Shown: piece by piece, positions 24,345 through 35,108 of the stretch | How the letters are laid out: each line of letters starts with the position of its first letter | How positions within the stretch are numbered: position 1 is the first letter of the stretch | Origin: Cymbidium sinense | Lineage: Eukaryota; Streptophyta; Magnoliopsida; Asparagales; Orchidaceae | Length of the DNA stretch: 64,000 nucleotides | NCBI GenBank assembly: GCA_021442155.1 | Contig: CM038222.1 | Span: 22,020,923-22,084,922 of the forward strand | Reading direction: 5' to 3' | Made by a program: the position numbers and the translations under genes | The notes under the pieces: model-generated | The model's database searches: none | What the model saw: only the letters and a program-made list of their open reading frames with translations | What the model was told of the DNA's origin: nothing

Positions 24345-25035
24345 CAATGGAATCATAGTATACTAAATAAGACCTTTGCCATACAAAGGATATGAACCCC
24401 TAAAAAAGAAGATCTACTATCTTTTCTATTAACCTACTAAATGAGCTCACCCAATCATGGCAAAGGCTAAAATGACAAAGTATGAGATATCGCTTATTTT
24501 TTTTGTTCAGTTAGGGACAATTTTTCACTTCTAACCCTACCACTTTATTTTGATGTAGAAGTTTAAAGTTAAAATGTCCATTTACATTGGGTGTCTTTTG
24601 CTTCATTTAAAATCAATACACTCAATAGAATTTTTACCATTCAAAAGATATGGTTTCTTGAAAAAGAATATCCACTATCTTTTATTTAACAAGTGAGCTC
24701 ACCCAATCATGGTAAAGGCTAAAATGACAAAGCATGAGATATCTGATTATTTTTATTTCATTTAAGCTAAGTTAGTTTTCTTGTGTATTTTTTCAATTGA
24801 AATTGTATCAGAGTATACTCAATAGAATCTTTGCCATTCAAAAGATATGGACTCTTGGAAAAGAAGATCTACTATCTTTTTATTTAACACTGAGCTCACC
24901 CAATCATGGCAAAGGCTAAAATGACAAAGGATGAGATATCGATTATTTTTTATTTAGATTAAGAATAATTTTGACTTCTAACCTTACCACTTCATTTTGA
25001 TGTGGAGAAGTTTAAAGTCAAAAATGTCTCTTAGA
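24345..25035. repeat. three-unit tandem repeat, period about 195-258 bp
   Basis: Units start near 24362, 24620 and 24815 with variants of 'actcaatagaatctttgccat'. Each contains 'aagatctactatctttt', 'gagctcacccaatcatgg', 'caaaggctaaaatgacaaag' and 'gagatatcg'. The first and third also share the tail 'acttctaaccctaccacttt'. No coding capacity. Confidence 0.85.
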
Positions 25036-27923
25036 AATTTTAGACTTCATCCTTTAGCCTTAGATATAGTCCTTCCATTCCTTTACTTTTCTTTCTTTCT
25101 TTTGGTAATATTCTGATTTCATTTCTTTATGAAAGGTTATATTTGGTAATTTTTCTAGTTACAAGATTCACTAAGAAGATAAATGTATTTGACTCATTTC
25201 CATAACATTTCACTCTTTATGAAATGACTCCACTAAATGATTTGCTAGGAAATTTGATGTATTTGACCTTTTGTCCAAATACACCATTTGATTGACTTTT
25301 TGATATGATTCAAGTCTTGATTGATCATATAATATGATCCAACATTTCTTTCTTTTTCATCTTTCATGGAGCAACAAATCTAGTAAAACCATTTAAGATT
25401 GGTAAAATGACTTTCTAAAGATGTTACACTTACGGATTATTTAGTGGAGTAGGTCATTTAAGATTGGCATAATGACTTCCTTGAAAACTTTTCATCTAAA
25501 ATCAAAATTTTCTATTGTAATCAAGTATTTAGTGAGGTCATTTAGGAATAGCTAAATGATATTCCTAAAGACTCAACACTTTAGGATGAATATGAACATC
25601 CTTCAATAATCAATATGTTTCTTCTTTTTCTTTTTGATTCCTTTTTATTCTCTTTTTTTTATTTGGGTTTGGATAGGACCATCCAAGAGCATTTAAAGAT
25701 GTTTAATGAATTCCTAAGTTGCTCGTTTTCATGTTTGAATTTTGGCTTCAAATAACAATCTGATTGAAATTAAGTTCTTTTTTTAGGTTGAGTTTTTAAG
25801 ATTGAATTTTCATGAAGCTGAAAATTACTTTCTTTAATTGACTAAATTTATATGATCCCATCTTATCAAAGTTGATTAAAATTGGGCCTATATAAATTTA
25901 CTTTCATGTTTATATTTGATGTTGATCGATGCACTTGGATCAACATATATTTTGGAGATTTTCTTCTTTTGAATTTTTCACATCGACTAAGATGTTAATA
26001 AGTTCTTAGTAGTCTATCTTCATCATAGAAGATAACCCTAAAACTTCTTTATAGTGGAATGCCACATCAAGAAGTTGCTTATAGTTAAGTAAGGCAAATT
26101 ACATGATTATGTAATGCCTTTCTTTACTTTAATTTACTTTTTTTAAAAAAAATTCTATTTCATATTTTATTTTATTTCTAATAGAGCATTATGATGCTTG
26201 ATTTTGCAAGCAACTTCTCTAAGATGGGCAAAACATCACATTTTGAAGATGATTTATTTGCCATTTCTTTTTAATGTCATTTGAGGTGGTATGACTCTAC
26301 CATTTTGAATTTGAGTTCAAGAATTTCCCTTTTTATATGAAGGGAAGGTATGTCTAACTCTATCCTCAATAGATCAATATACCTCATGATCTATTCATTT
26401 AGAGTATCATCATTTACAAGAGAACCCTCTAGGATAGATGATGTGCTATTAGAAAGTTAAATTTTGACTAGCATTCTTTTATAGCACATATAAGATTAAA
26501 GGTAATCTTAGCTTGCAATGTACTCTTTGACCACCATACTTAACATTAAGATAATGTCAAATAGGTTATAAGACATTGCAAAGGATTCTCCTTGGATTCA
26601 TTTTGTATTGAAAGCATATAATACCTTAGTCTTGAAAATTAAGGCATTTTTCATTCATTTGGACTGACAAAGTCCTAAGTGATTTATCTATCAACTTTCC
26701 AGAGATAGGGATTTCATACTTTCACTCTAAGCGATAGATATATCACCCTTAGGACCCAATCCTAAGGTCATGATTTCTTTAGAAGGATTAACTTCTTCAT
26801 TTATTTTCTTTTCTTGATTTAACCTTAAAATTAATTAAAGCCAATCATGGAATATCATTTCATTCAATGGGAGAAAACTCCCATTAAGAAAGTTGATTTA
26901 AATTTCATTCATTTCAACTTTATCAAGAGAATCATAATTCTCTTTTGCTACCCTCTCTTTTCTTCTATTGATTAGAAGCAAAAGTGAATCTTGTCACTTT
27001 ATTTTTATTTATGTCATATCATCTCCCTCTTTTGACTCTCTTCCACACTCTTAAGAATTTAAGATTTTGGAAAGGTCTAAAAGAAGGTTACCTCCAAGTC
27101 ACTCCTTAGAATTGGCCAATCAACTTGAGTAGTTGGTTTTCCAATATTCTAGTGGACTTGTGGAAATTAAGATTAAAGCTGATTTGCATTCATGTATAAT
27201 TTTCTTCTATATGAATAGGAGATTTTCATTGAGTTCCTTATCAACCTCTACCTAAGGTCAATAAGGCATTCTCTTTTTTGGATGATTTTGTTTTTATTCT
27301 TCTTTTCTAAATGCTATTCAAACTTCAATCATGGTGGGAAAATGGGCAATAGGTACAACTATGCCTCCTTTTGATTTAAGTTTCCTCAGGGTTTAAAGGA
27401 ACTCCTTTATCTCAATTTATATCATTAGGTGTTTTAACACCTTTTAAATGCAGTAGAACAAAACGGTGTTCATTCAAGGACCCCGTCCTGATTCTCTTTA
27501 GCTCTAATACAAAGCCAAAGTAAGATCAAGGATAAGTTTAATTTTGAGACTTTATTTTTGAAGATTTTCTTTTCAAATCTTGAAGTACTTTTCATACTTT
27601 TTTAAATTTAATATCTCTTTTCCATATTGGAATGGTTTCAAATCCATCTCAACCAAATTTAATTCATAACAGAGATGACTTGATTTTTATTCATTTCTCT
27701 CACCTCTCATTTTATTTTGGGATTTGGTTCTAGGACCCAATCGTTTAACTATGACAAACAAAGAGTTCTAGAACTTCTACTCAAGATGTTGGATAGGCTC
27801 AACCAAGAATGAAATGGAGATGTATCCAATAAAAAGAAAGGCAGTCCTGACCGGTGAGTGGCACTAGTACACTACCGATATATAGAAAGAACCACATAAT
27901 TCTAAAGATGGAGAGAAGAACCA
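25035..27923. other. internal 5' region of LTR element, non-coding
   Basis: AT-rich sequence without a supported frame on either strand. Short imperfect repeats of 'aggtcatttaagattgg' and 'taaatgatattcc' type occur at about 25380-25570. In the minus-strand element this is where the 5' leader, gag and protease should be, but none is readable. Confidence 0.5.
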
Positions 27924-27942
27924 TTCCCCAGCAGTGTCGCCA
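27924..27942 (-). promoter_or_regulatory. primer binding site-like sequence
   Basis: On the minus strand this reads TGGCGACACTGCTGGGGAA, 8 bp inside the LTR end at 27951. TGGCGAC...CTGGGGA is the usual look of the tRNA primer site in plant Ty3/gypsy elements, where minus-strand DNA synthesis starts. It fixes the element's orientation and the LTR edge. The exact tRNA was not determined. Confidence 0.75.
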
Positions 27943-27950
27943 AAAAAATA

Positions 27951-30900
27951 TGTTGGTTATTTTTTATCTAGAATAGAGAAAACAAATGACACCACATAGA
28001 GTTTAGAAATATTTTATTAAGATGATCAAATATGACATTAAGGAGTAAGCATATTATCTCGAAAGATAAACATGCTTTCCTATAATGGATTCAATCATTT
28101 CAATAAAAAGACTCTAAGGCTAATGGGTCTTTCGTGTACTAGAGTATTTTCCCTTGAGCTACATGAAAAAGTAGAATAGGGTCTATTTTATCCTCAGATC
28201 ATGGTTCCTTATAAAGGAAAGCCTCTATAGTTAATTACATCTTAGGAAGGGTCTTTTCCTAAGAATACTCTTGATTAAAGAAATAAGTGGTTATTCCTAA
28301 AGACTACTAAGGTAGCTTTAAAAGGAATGATTTTTGAGAAATTCAATTGGGAGAGGTCCAAATTGGAGAGAGTTATTTTTAAGAGTCAAATGGAAAATAA
28401 TAGGAAATGTTTATTGATATAGGGATGCCCAGTAGACATTTCATCTATCCTATGATTGGGCTTCAAATTTGGGATTTAATTTTAGAATTCAAGTTATCAT
28501 TTTCTTAGAAATCTAGGGCTTAGATTCTAGCAGCACAAGATTAAGGAAAGGGTAGAAGACTTATTCTAAAGGATTCTTTAGATCCTAGTCTATAGGTGCT
28601 TGACATGTGAGATGCTCTAGTTCTATCCATAGGAATCATTGGCCATTCCCTCACTTGAAGGAACTAACCTATCCTAACTCTTACGGACTTACAACCACGA
28701 GAAGGCACTAACACCACCTAAGTACATTTTAAAATCATGAGGCTAAGTCATATGAATGCAAGATGGTTGGGATGTTGCAATTTTAGGAAAGAAATCTATG
28801 AACTTAGACTTACTCCCTAATCCCTAAGATCATGTAGGGTATGAAGATGCACTAACTAATGCAATTTTCAAATTTTAATAAATTTTGACTCAAGATTCAT
28901 TTTAAGCCATATAATGCAATTTATGCCTAATGCATGTAATTAGATTATGGGCCAAATCGAATAGAAGAAGGTGTACTTTCATCATAGGCTTACAAAGGTC
29001 AAGCCGGTTCTCTAAAGGATGGAAGTCCTTCATTAATCAAGAGTGAAACAATATGATTATGCATGATATTAAAACATCCATCTAAGGGGTTGCTACATAT
29101 TTTATCTTGCTTTTATATGAATATTATGAGTTGTATTTATTTATATGTTTCAATTGATTTAGTTGGGTAGAAAATTTAGTTTATCCTATGAGACTATGTC
29201 CAGGCATTCATCACAGCACAAACATAGCACAGAAAGAAACCTAGGAAAAGCATGTTATTTCTATTACGCACCCAAAATAAATCAAGACAGATTAAATTAT
29301 AAGAAAAATGTCAATGCTGGATCTGTTGTACAGAAAGAAAAAAAATGGGCGGTTGAGTTGCCATATAACGCCAAGAACTACAAGTTCGATCTATGGGTCT
29401 TCTTTTTTAGGAAAGTCTCTTTGTTAGGGACATCCATCGAACCACAGGGACCACCACACCATCTCACGGTGGCTCTGTTAATCTTAGACCTCATAGATCC
29501 TAACCTAATTCTAAACTCAAATTTACATTTAAAATTTAAAAGAAATCCTAAGCCTGCAAAACATATGTTAGGAAATACACACATCAGACAAAGTAGTTTA
29601 TATTTCATAAACATACGGGCTTAGCATTAATTGCTTGTCAAGCCCACCTGTCCTATGGACTATGTTAAGAGATTTTTAGCACCTACAAGAAAACAACAAT
29701 TTTATGATTTATTTATTACAGCGATCCCTTTAACACAATCCCCTATAGAAAATAGTGTCAAATCTAGAAAGAATGCCCTAAAATCCAATCAAATGAGCAA
29801 ACATGCCTAGGCATCCAGTCTAAAGTAATACACCACACAGACATGGAAGCACATCACAACATATCACAAAAGATTAAAAGAAAATCACAAATTGATCTAA
29901 CCTAGATCTAGAGTCTATGACCTAAAGTAATCGGTGTGTGCAGTGGGGTTTATGTGGCAAGTCTTTGCTAGGCCTTTAAGTTTAAGTTTGAAGTTTGAAG
30001 TTTGAATTGGTTTAATTTTACCATTGGTTGGTTTCAATTCAAATGGTTTAGTGATTTAATTTTAATTTTATGTTCATTTTATGGTTAAAGTAATATTTAA
30101 GTTTTCAAGAATGAGAATTAGAATGAATTTTATTTTTAGGTGAAACTCACTTTATTCCGCATCCTAAATCCTAATGAAGTTTCAAAAATCTAACTAAAAT
30201 CCTCAAGTATTTTAATTAATCCTTTTGATTTTATTTATATTTGGGTTTTATTTGTTTCATTTGTTTGAATTGCTTTATTTGATTTATTTCATTTTGAATT
30301 AAGTTGTATGGATTTCATTTGATTTGGTTTATGTTATTTTAAGGAGTTTGATTTTATTCAATTTAACTTAAGTAATTAAATTAGGAATTTGTAAGCTTAA
30401 GGTTTAAGTTCATTTTATTAATACCTTAGGTTTGTTCATAGATTATTTGTAACCTAATTTAAGTAACCTAGGTTTTAAGTTCATTATCTAAATTCATTAA
30501 AAATGAATGATTTCATTAAACTTAACTTAAGTTGTTTAATTATGTTTGAATTTCATTAAGTATTGATTTTTTTAAAATTTTGATATTTGATTAAATTCTT
30601 TGACTTAGGAAGTTTTGATGAATTACCTTAAATATTTCTGATGTTTATTTCAGATTAGTTCAATTTATTTATTGATTCAATGAATTAATGATTCTTCTTA
30701 ATTATTATTTAGTTCATATTGACCTAGAGATTTGGAAAATCAAGAATTCCAAATTTATAGACCAATTGGGTTTGAGATATTTATGGCAAGTGGGGTTACA
30801 TGCGGTTTTATATTTCTAAAGTTTCAACTTCATTAGATGTAATTATGTAAGGTTTTAATTATTTCATTAAAACCTAAATTAAGCCTAATTTATTAAGATT

Positions 30901-33050
30901 CATGAGGATTTTATTTTTTATTTATTTAAATACCTAATGAGGGTTTATTTAAAATTTTATGTTGGTTGATTTATTATGATTTAATTAATTTGTTATTTAA
31001 TTGAATTATTTAATTCTTTTAATTACCTAATTGAGTTAATTAGTGATCTATTAGGTTCATAGTTTGATTAGGTTTAATTAATATTCTAATATTATTTAAT
31101 TATGTTGATTTACGATTATTATATTAAAGTTTTCTAATTATTTCATTAAAGGGTAATTAGTTTAATTAATTTAAAGTTTAAACACATGAAATTACAGTTT
31201 CCCTTGAATTCAGAGAATTAAATCATGAAAAATTTACTTACGAAATTTTTTAAGCTTAATTTCATTTCTCCAAAGTTTAAAATTAATTGGATTATTAATT
31301 TAAGAGTAATTAGGGTTTAATGTTTTTCAATTAATCCAAAATTAAGGTAAAATTACCCAATAAAACTTTGGGATTTTAATTTATATGGATTCTTCTCATT
31401 AAGGTGAATCCATAGAGCTCTTATTTATAATTTTATGAATTTTTTTTATTTTATATGATTTTTTGAAGTTTCTGGATTTTAATTAATTAATTAAACCATT
31501 TATTAACAAATCTTAACAATTTTTTTAAGCGAGAGGGACCCATGCGACGGAGTTGAAATGAGCGAGATCATTTACGTCGATCAATCGACGGTCCATATGT
31601 CGGTCCAGATCGACGCATGTCTGCGCGTGGTGTCGTGATTCATGTGTCACATGAGTTGAAAATATGGGTGATCCTGGACCGTCCGATCGTGGATCAAACT
31701 ATTCAAATTGCCCCACGATCCTTAAGTGATTTAAATCAAATCATGTGCCTAGATTTAGACTGTCCAATCCAAATAGAAGGATCAGATGGTCCAGAGACCG
31801 TCTTCTTCCCTAAACGGTAAAACTCGATCATCGTTGATGGTTTTCCATCAATCGACGGTGATCAATGGTGAATTATGCCTCGATTTCAATCCCAAAATGA
31901 TCAGTTATTGAATTGGGATCAAGTTATGCAATTAGATCCATTTGGCATTTTGACTTCCTCTGAAAAGGCCCAAAACCGAAAGCTTGAAGAAAATAGGGGA
32001 GGATGTCAATGGAAAACCTAGATTCCGGCGATCTCCGATGATGAGGTTGATTCCATAAGCTTTAGATCAATGCAATGAACTTGTGGTCAGCTTTTAGCAG
32101 CTTATCTCCACGTGGTTTGCCCCCTTGACCGAGGTCCCTAGCATATATCTCGACCTTCATGGTTCTCGGCCTTCAAAGTGCCAAATGATTCAAGTATTGG
32201 ATCGATTTGGATCGCCTCGAGCCCTAGAACGTGTTTGTGTCTTCAATTTTTGTTGAAATCCTCTCCTTTGGATTTCACCATTAAAGGTGCTTTTAGCGAA
32301 TAGTGCCTTGTCGGTGGTGGTGGGAAAGGTGTTGAACTTCCTCTCTTGGTCTTGTGAACATAATTGAATGTTCACTTCAGAGGGAAAGAGCTTCCTTGCA
32401 TGTTTTCCATGCATGGCCGAGCACCTTTTACTCCTCTTCCTCTTATCTTCCTTTTTCTTCTTCCCTTGGAGAAGCTAAATCCTTGTTGGCTTTTCCTTGC
32501 TTGATTGCCTCCTTCACTTGAAGGTAGCCATCTTTCAAGAGGTGGCTTTTGTCTTGAAATTGATGAGGTGGGAAGAAGGGAGTTTGCATGGGAAGAGATG
32601 GAAGATGAAAATTAGCATTTCTCATCCCATTTTCTCTCCCCCCCCTTTATTTTATGATTATGGCATCACATAGCCCTAGACTAATATGTCCTGCCCATTT
32701 TGAGTTTTCATTTGCAGTACATTTGATTTGGGTTGGAGTTTGAGTCCAAATCAAGTGCATTGATTTTAGCTTGATCCAATTCAAAATCAACTCAAGGGTA
32801 TTTTTGAAATTGAATGTAATTTAACTTTCAATCATCTTGGATTGATGATTATTGATTGTTGATTTGATTAATTGATTTTGAATTTGGATGCTTAAGTTGA
32901 TCATACCTAAGACAAATAGGTCAGATCCAACCCAAGGTGAATTCCCTAGGTCACTAAGCATAGTGTCCTAAGCATTGAATTAGGAGAACCATATTTGAGA
33001 TTAAGATCTCCCAATTTCTAAATTAACCTTATCCAAAAATGAGGTCAACA
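27951..33050 (-). mobile_element. long terminal repeat (5' LTR), about 5.1 kb
   Basis: In element orientation it starts TGTTGACC at 33050 and ends CCAACA at 27951, the canonical TG...CA form, and is followed by the primer-binding-like site. The right edge abuts LINE RT sequence exactly. Its 3' third (about 28000-29560) aligns in reverse complement with 46222-47893. Shared words include 'tagcaaccccttag', 'gatgtaattaacta', 'cctaagat' and 'gacccat...gccttag'. The central part (29940-31540) is AT-rich. 31540-32650 is less AT-rich and has GATC/CGAC palindromes. Frames at 29163-29624, 31617-31820 and 32190-32414 are unrecognised and treated as chance. The length is long for most plant LTRs but usual for Ogre-like elements. 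Confidence 0.7.
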
Positions 33051-33830
33051 GTGGTATTCCTGTCTCCCACCTTAATTTTGCTGATGATTTCATTATCTTT
33101 TGCAGTGCTTCCATTCACCACTTTAAAAACATTAAGAACTTCTTAAATAAATTTGGGAAGGAAAGTGGTCTTTCTATTAATGAAGGAAAAAGCTATTTTA
33201 TTCCTTCCTCTAAAATCTCTAGTAACAAAATCAATCAAATCTTGAGAATCACTAATTTTTAGCAACAACAACTTCCAATTAAATATCTTCATGCTCCTCT
33301 TTATAAAGGTCAGAAAAGATCACATCTCTTTGATGAGTTAATCCAAAAAATTACAAATAAAATTTCTATTTGGGAATTTCATTTACTCTCATTTGGTGGT
33401 AGACTCACTTTGCTTAAGAATACCCTTAACTCCGTGCCTTTATATCTTATCCAAACCATTATTCCTATTAATTCTACCTTAAATAGAATTGAGTGTCTCC
33501 TTAATAAATTCTTCTGAGGATCAAATAATTCTACTAAAAGGATGCATTGGACTTCTTAGTATAAAATTTGTGGCACCCTTGCTGAAGGAGGACTTGGATG
33601 TAAGCCAATCTGTGAAGCTATTATTGCATTCTCTCATAAACTTTGGTGGAACTTAGGAGCAATAATAGTCTTTGGGCTAAATTCATGACTGGCAAGTACT
33701 GCCAGGGTAAACATCCTCTCACTTTCCTTACAAGGTGGGTGATTCTCATGTATGGAAAATAATTTGTTCCATCAAATGGGAAGGTGAATCCCTCATTTCT
33801 TGGGGGGTTAACTATGGATCTTTTTTCTTT
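33051..33830 (+). pseudogene. LINE ORF2 reverse transcriptase, C-terminal half
   Basis: Starts abruptly at the LTR edge. It reads 'GIPVSHLNFADDFIIFC', with the catalytic FADD at 33077-33088, then 'GKESGLSINEGKSYFIPSS', 'LPIKYLHAPLYKGQKR', 'LSFGGRLTLLKNTLNSVPLY', 'NKFF*GSNNSTKRMHW' and 'LAEGGLGCKPICEAIIAFS'. These are the conserved blocks of plant L1 RT from motif C to the thumb, the enzyme that copies element RNA at the nicked target. Several in-frame stops and frameshifts are present. The endonuclease and RT motifs upstream of FADD are missing. It continues into the zinc-binding domain at 33830. Confidence 0.9.
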
Positions 33831-35108
33831 TAGCAAGACAACTGGACTAGCAGTGGTTCCATTGATGACTTATTATCTAGTCACTCCACTACTGCTATTA
33901 AAGTGAACTCTTTCAGGTTGAATAATAAATGGAATGATAGTAAGCTTATCGATTATATTCCTACCTCTCTTTTAGATAAACTTACTAGCATCCCTATCAT
34001 TTCTAATCATCCTGATCAGATTCTTTTTAAGCTATCTCAAAATGGTGATTTTAGCCTTAAGGATGTTTGGATTCATATTAGAGAATCTCATGGTTTCTCT
34101 AACGTGTTTTTTAAACTTTGGAATAACACTATCCTTATTTATTATTCTATCCTAACTTGGAGAATTATGAAAAATTTATCCCTATTGACTCTTTGATATG
34201 TGGTAAAGGCTTTCATTTACCTTCAAAATGCTATTGCTATTTTCACATTGAGAATGTGAACCATGTGTTTTTCAAAGGCGCCATTGCCTCCAAACTATGG
34301 GTTTGGTATGATGTGCTTTTCAATATTGACCAATTTATATCAACTTCATGATGTTTATTTTCAAAATACTGTTAAAGGTCACATTAAAGTGATAACTTCC
34401 ATCACTCTTATAAGGTTCATATGGATGGACAGAAATGATGCCAAACATCATAGGATTCCTATGAACCACAAAAAGATTATCGCTAGAATTAAAGATAAAA
34501 TTTGTGCTTTATTTAATACTAGTTTAATTAGCAACAATCAATTGAAAGGCTATAAATTTGTGGCCAACAAACTGGGCCTTAGCTTGCATTTTCAGAACTA
34601 TAAGGAAGACAAGATTGTCTTCTGGATAAAGCCTCATAACAATATTATCAAAACTAATACAGACGGCTCTGTTTCTCAAAATGTTTTTGGCTGTGGTGGC
34701 ATTTTCAGAAACTTTAAAGGTAATGTTATTTGTGCCTTTGCCTACCCACTTACAACATGTTCTGTTATCTTTGTTGAATTAATGGTTGTTAACAAAGCTA
34801 TTGAGATTTATTTACAAAAAGGTTGGCTCAATATCTGGATTGAGGTGGATGCTCTTTTATTGATTTAAATGTTGACTTCTACCAAGGTGGGAAATACAAA
34901 TTTATATTACCTCTTTAATAATACTAGAGCTCTCCTATCTCAAGTTTGTTTCAAAAACACTCATGTTTGGCATGAAGGTAATGTGTGTCGACACCTTGCT
35001 AATCTTAGATTAGATGACATAACTTTCTTTGATCAGCTTAATATTCCTAATCATTTGCATGGATTGGTTAATTTAGACAATATTGGTTTACCTTATCTTA
35101 GAGATTAG
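33830..35108 (+). pseudogene. LINE ORF2 zinc-binding and RNase H domains
   Basis: From 33903 the text reads 'NNKWNDSKLIDYIPTSLLDK', 'DQILFKLSQNGDFSLKDVW' and, after a frameshift, 'YCYFHIENVNHVFFKGAIAS', the zf-RVT region of plant LINEs. An open frame at 34263-34868 then carries 'IRFIWMDRNDAKHHRI' and the RNase H start 'KTNTDGSVSQNVFGCGGIFRN', 'VELMVVNKAIEI' and 'IWIEVDALL', so three acidic catalytic positions are kept. A stop at 34866 splits it from 34869-35108, which has 'FKNTHVWHEGN' and 'HLANL'. Here the last catalytic Asp of the usual 'NACADxLAN' block is replaced ('NVCRHLAN'). The domain degrades RNA in RNA-DNA hybrids and is typical of several plant L1 lineages. Confidence 0.9.

Larger units (their letters stand above)
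21233..33050 (-). mobile_element. nested Tat/Ogre-like LTR retroelement, 3' part deleted
   Basis: Minus-strand element inside the LINE. Its 5' LTR is at the right (27951-33050, TG...CA ends), and a primer-binding-site-like sequence sits 8 bp inside it (27924-27942). The internal region runs leftwards, with RT remnants near 23940-24160 and a 157-bp tandem repeat next to the left end. No 3' LTR is found, and no conserved protease, RNase H or integrase words were seen. The right boundary with the LINE is clean. The left boundary lies inside a repeat unit and shows short shared text ('agaaagatgg') with other units, consistent with a deletion. Clade assignment rests on RT words, long LTR and 3' tandem repeats. 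Confidence 0.7.

Noticed and set aside
29163..29624. 153-codon plus-strand frame as a gene
   Set aside because: It lies inside the LTR on the opposite strand to the element. The homologous island at 46.2-47.9 kb does not keep it, and no domain is recognised.
32190..32625. Minus-strand frames of 60-74 codons near 32.2-32.6 kb
   Set aside because: They lie in the 5' part of the LTR with no homology I recognise; short open frames are expected in this less AT-rich stretch.
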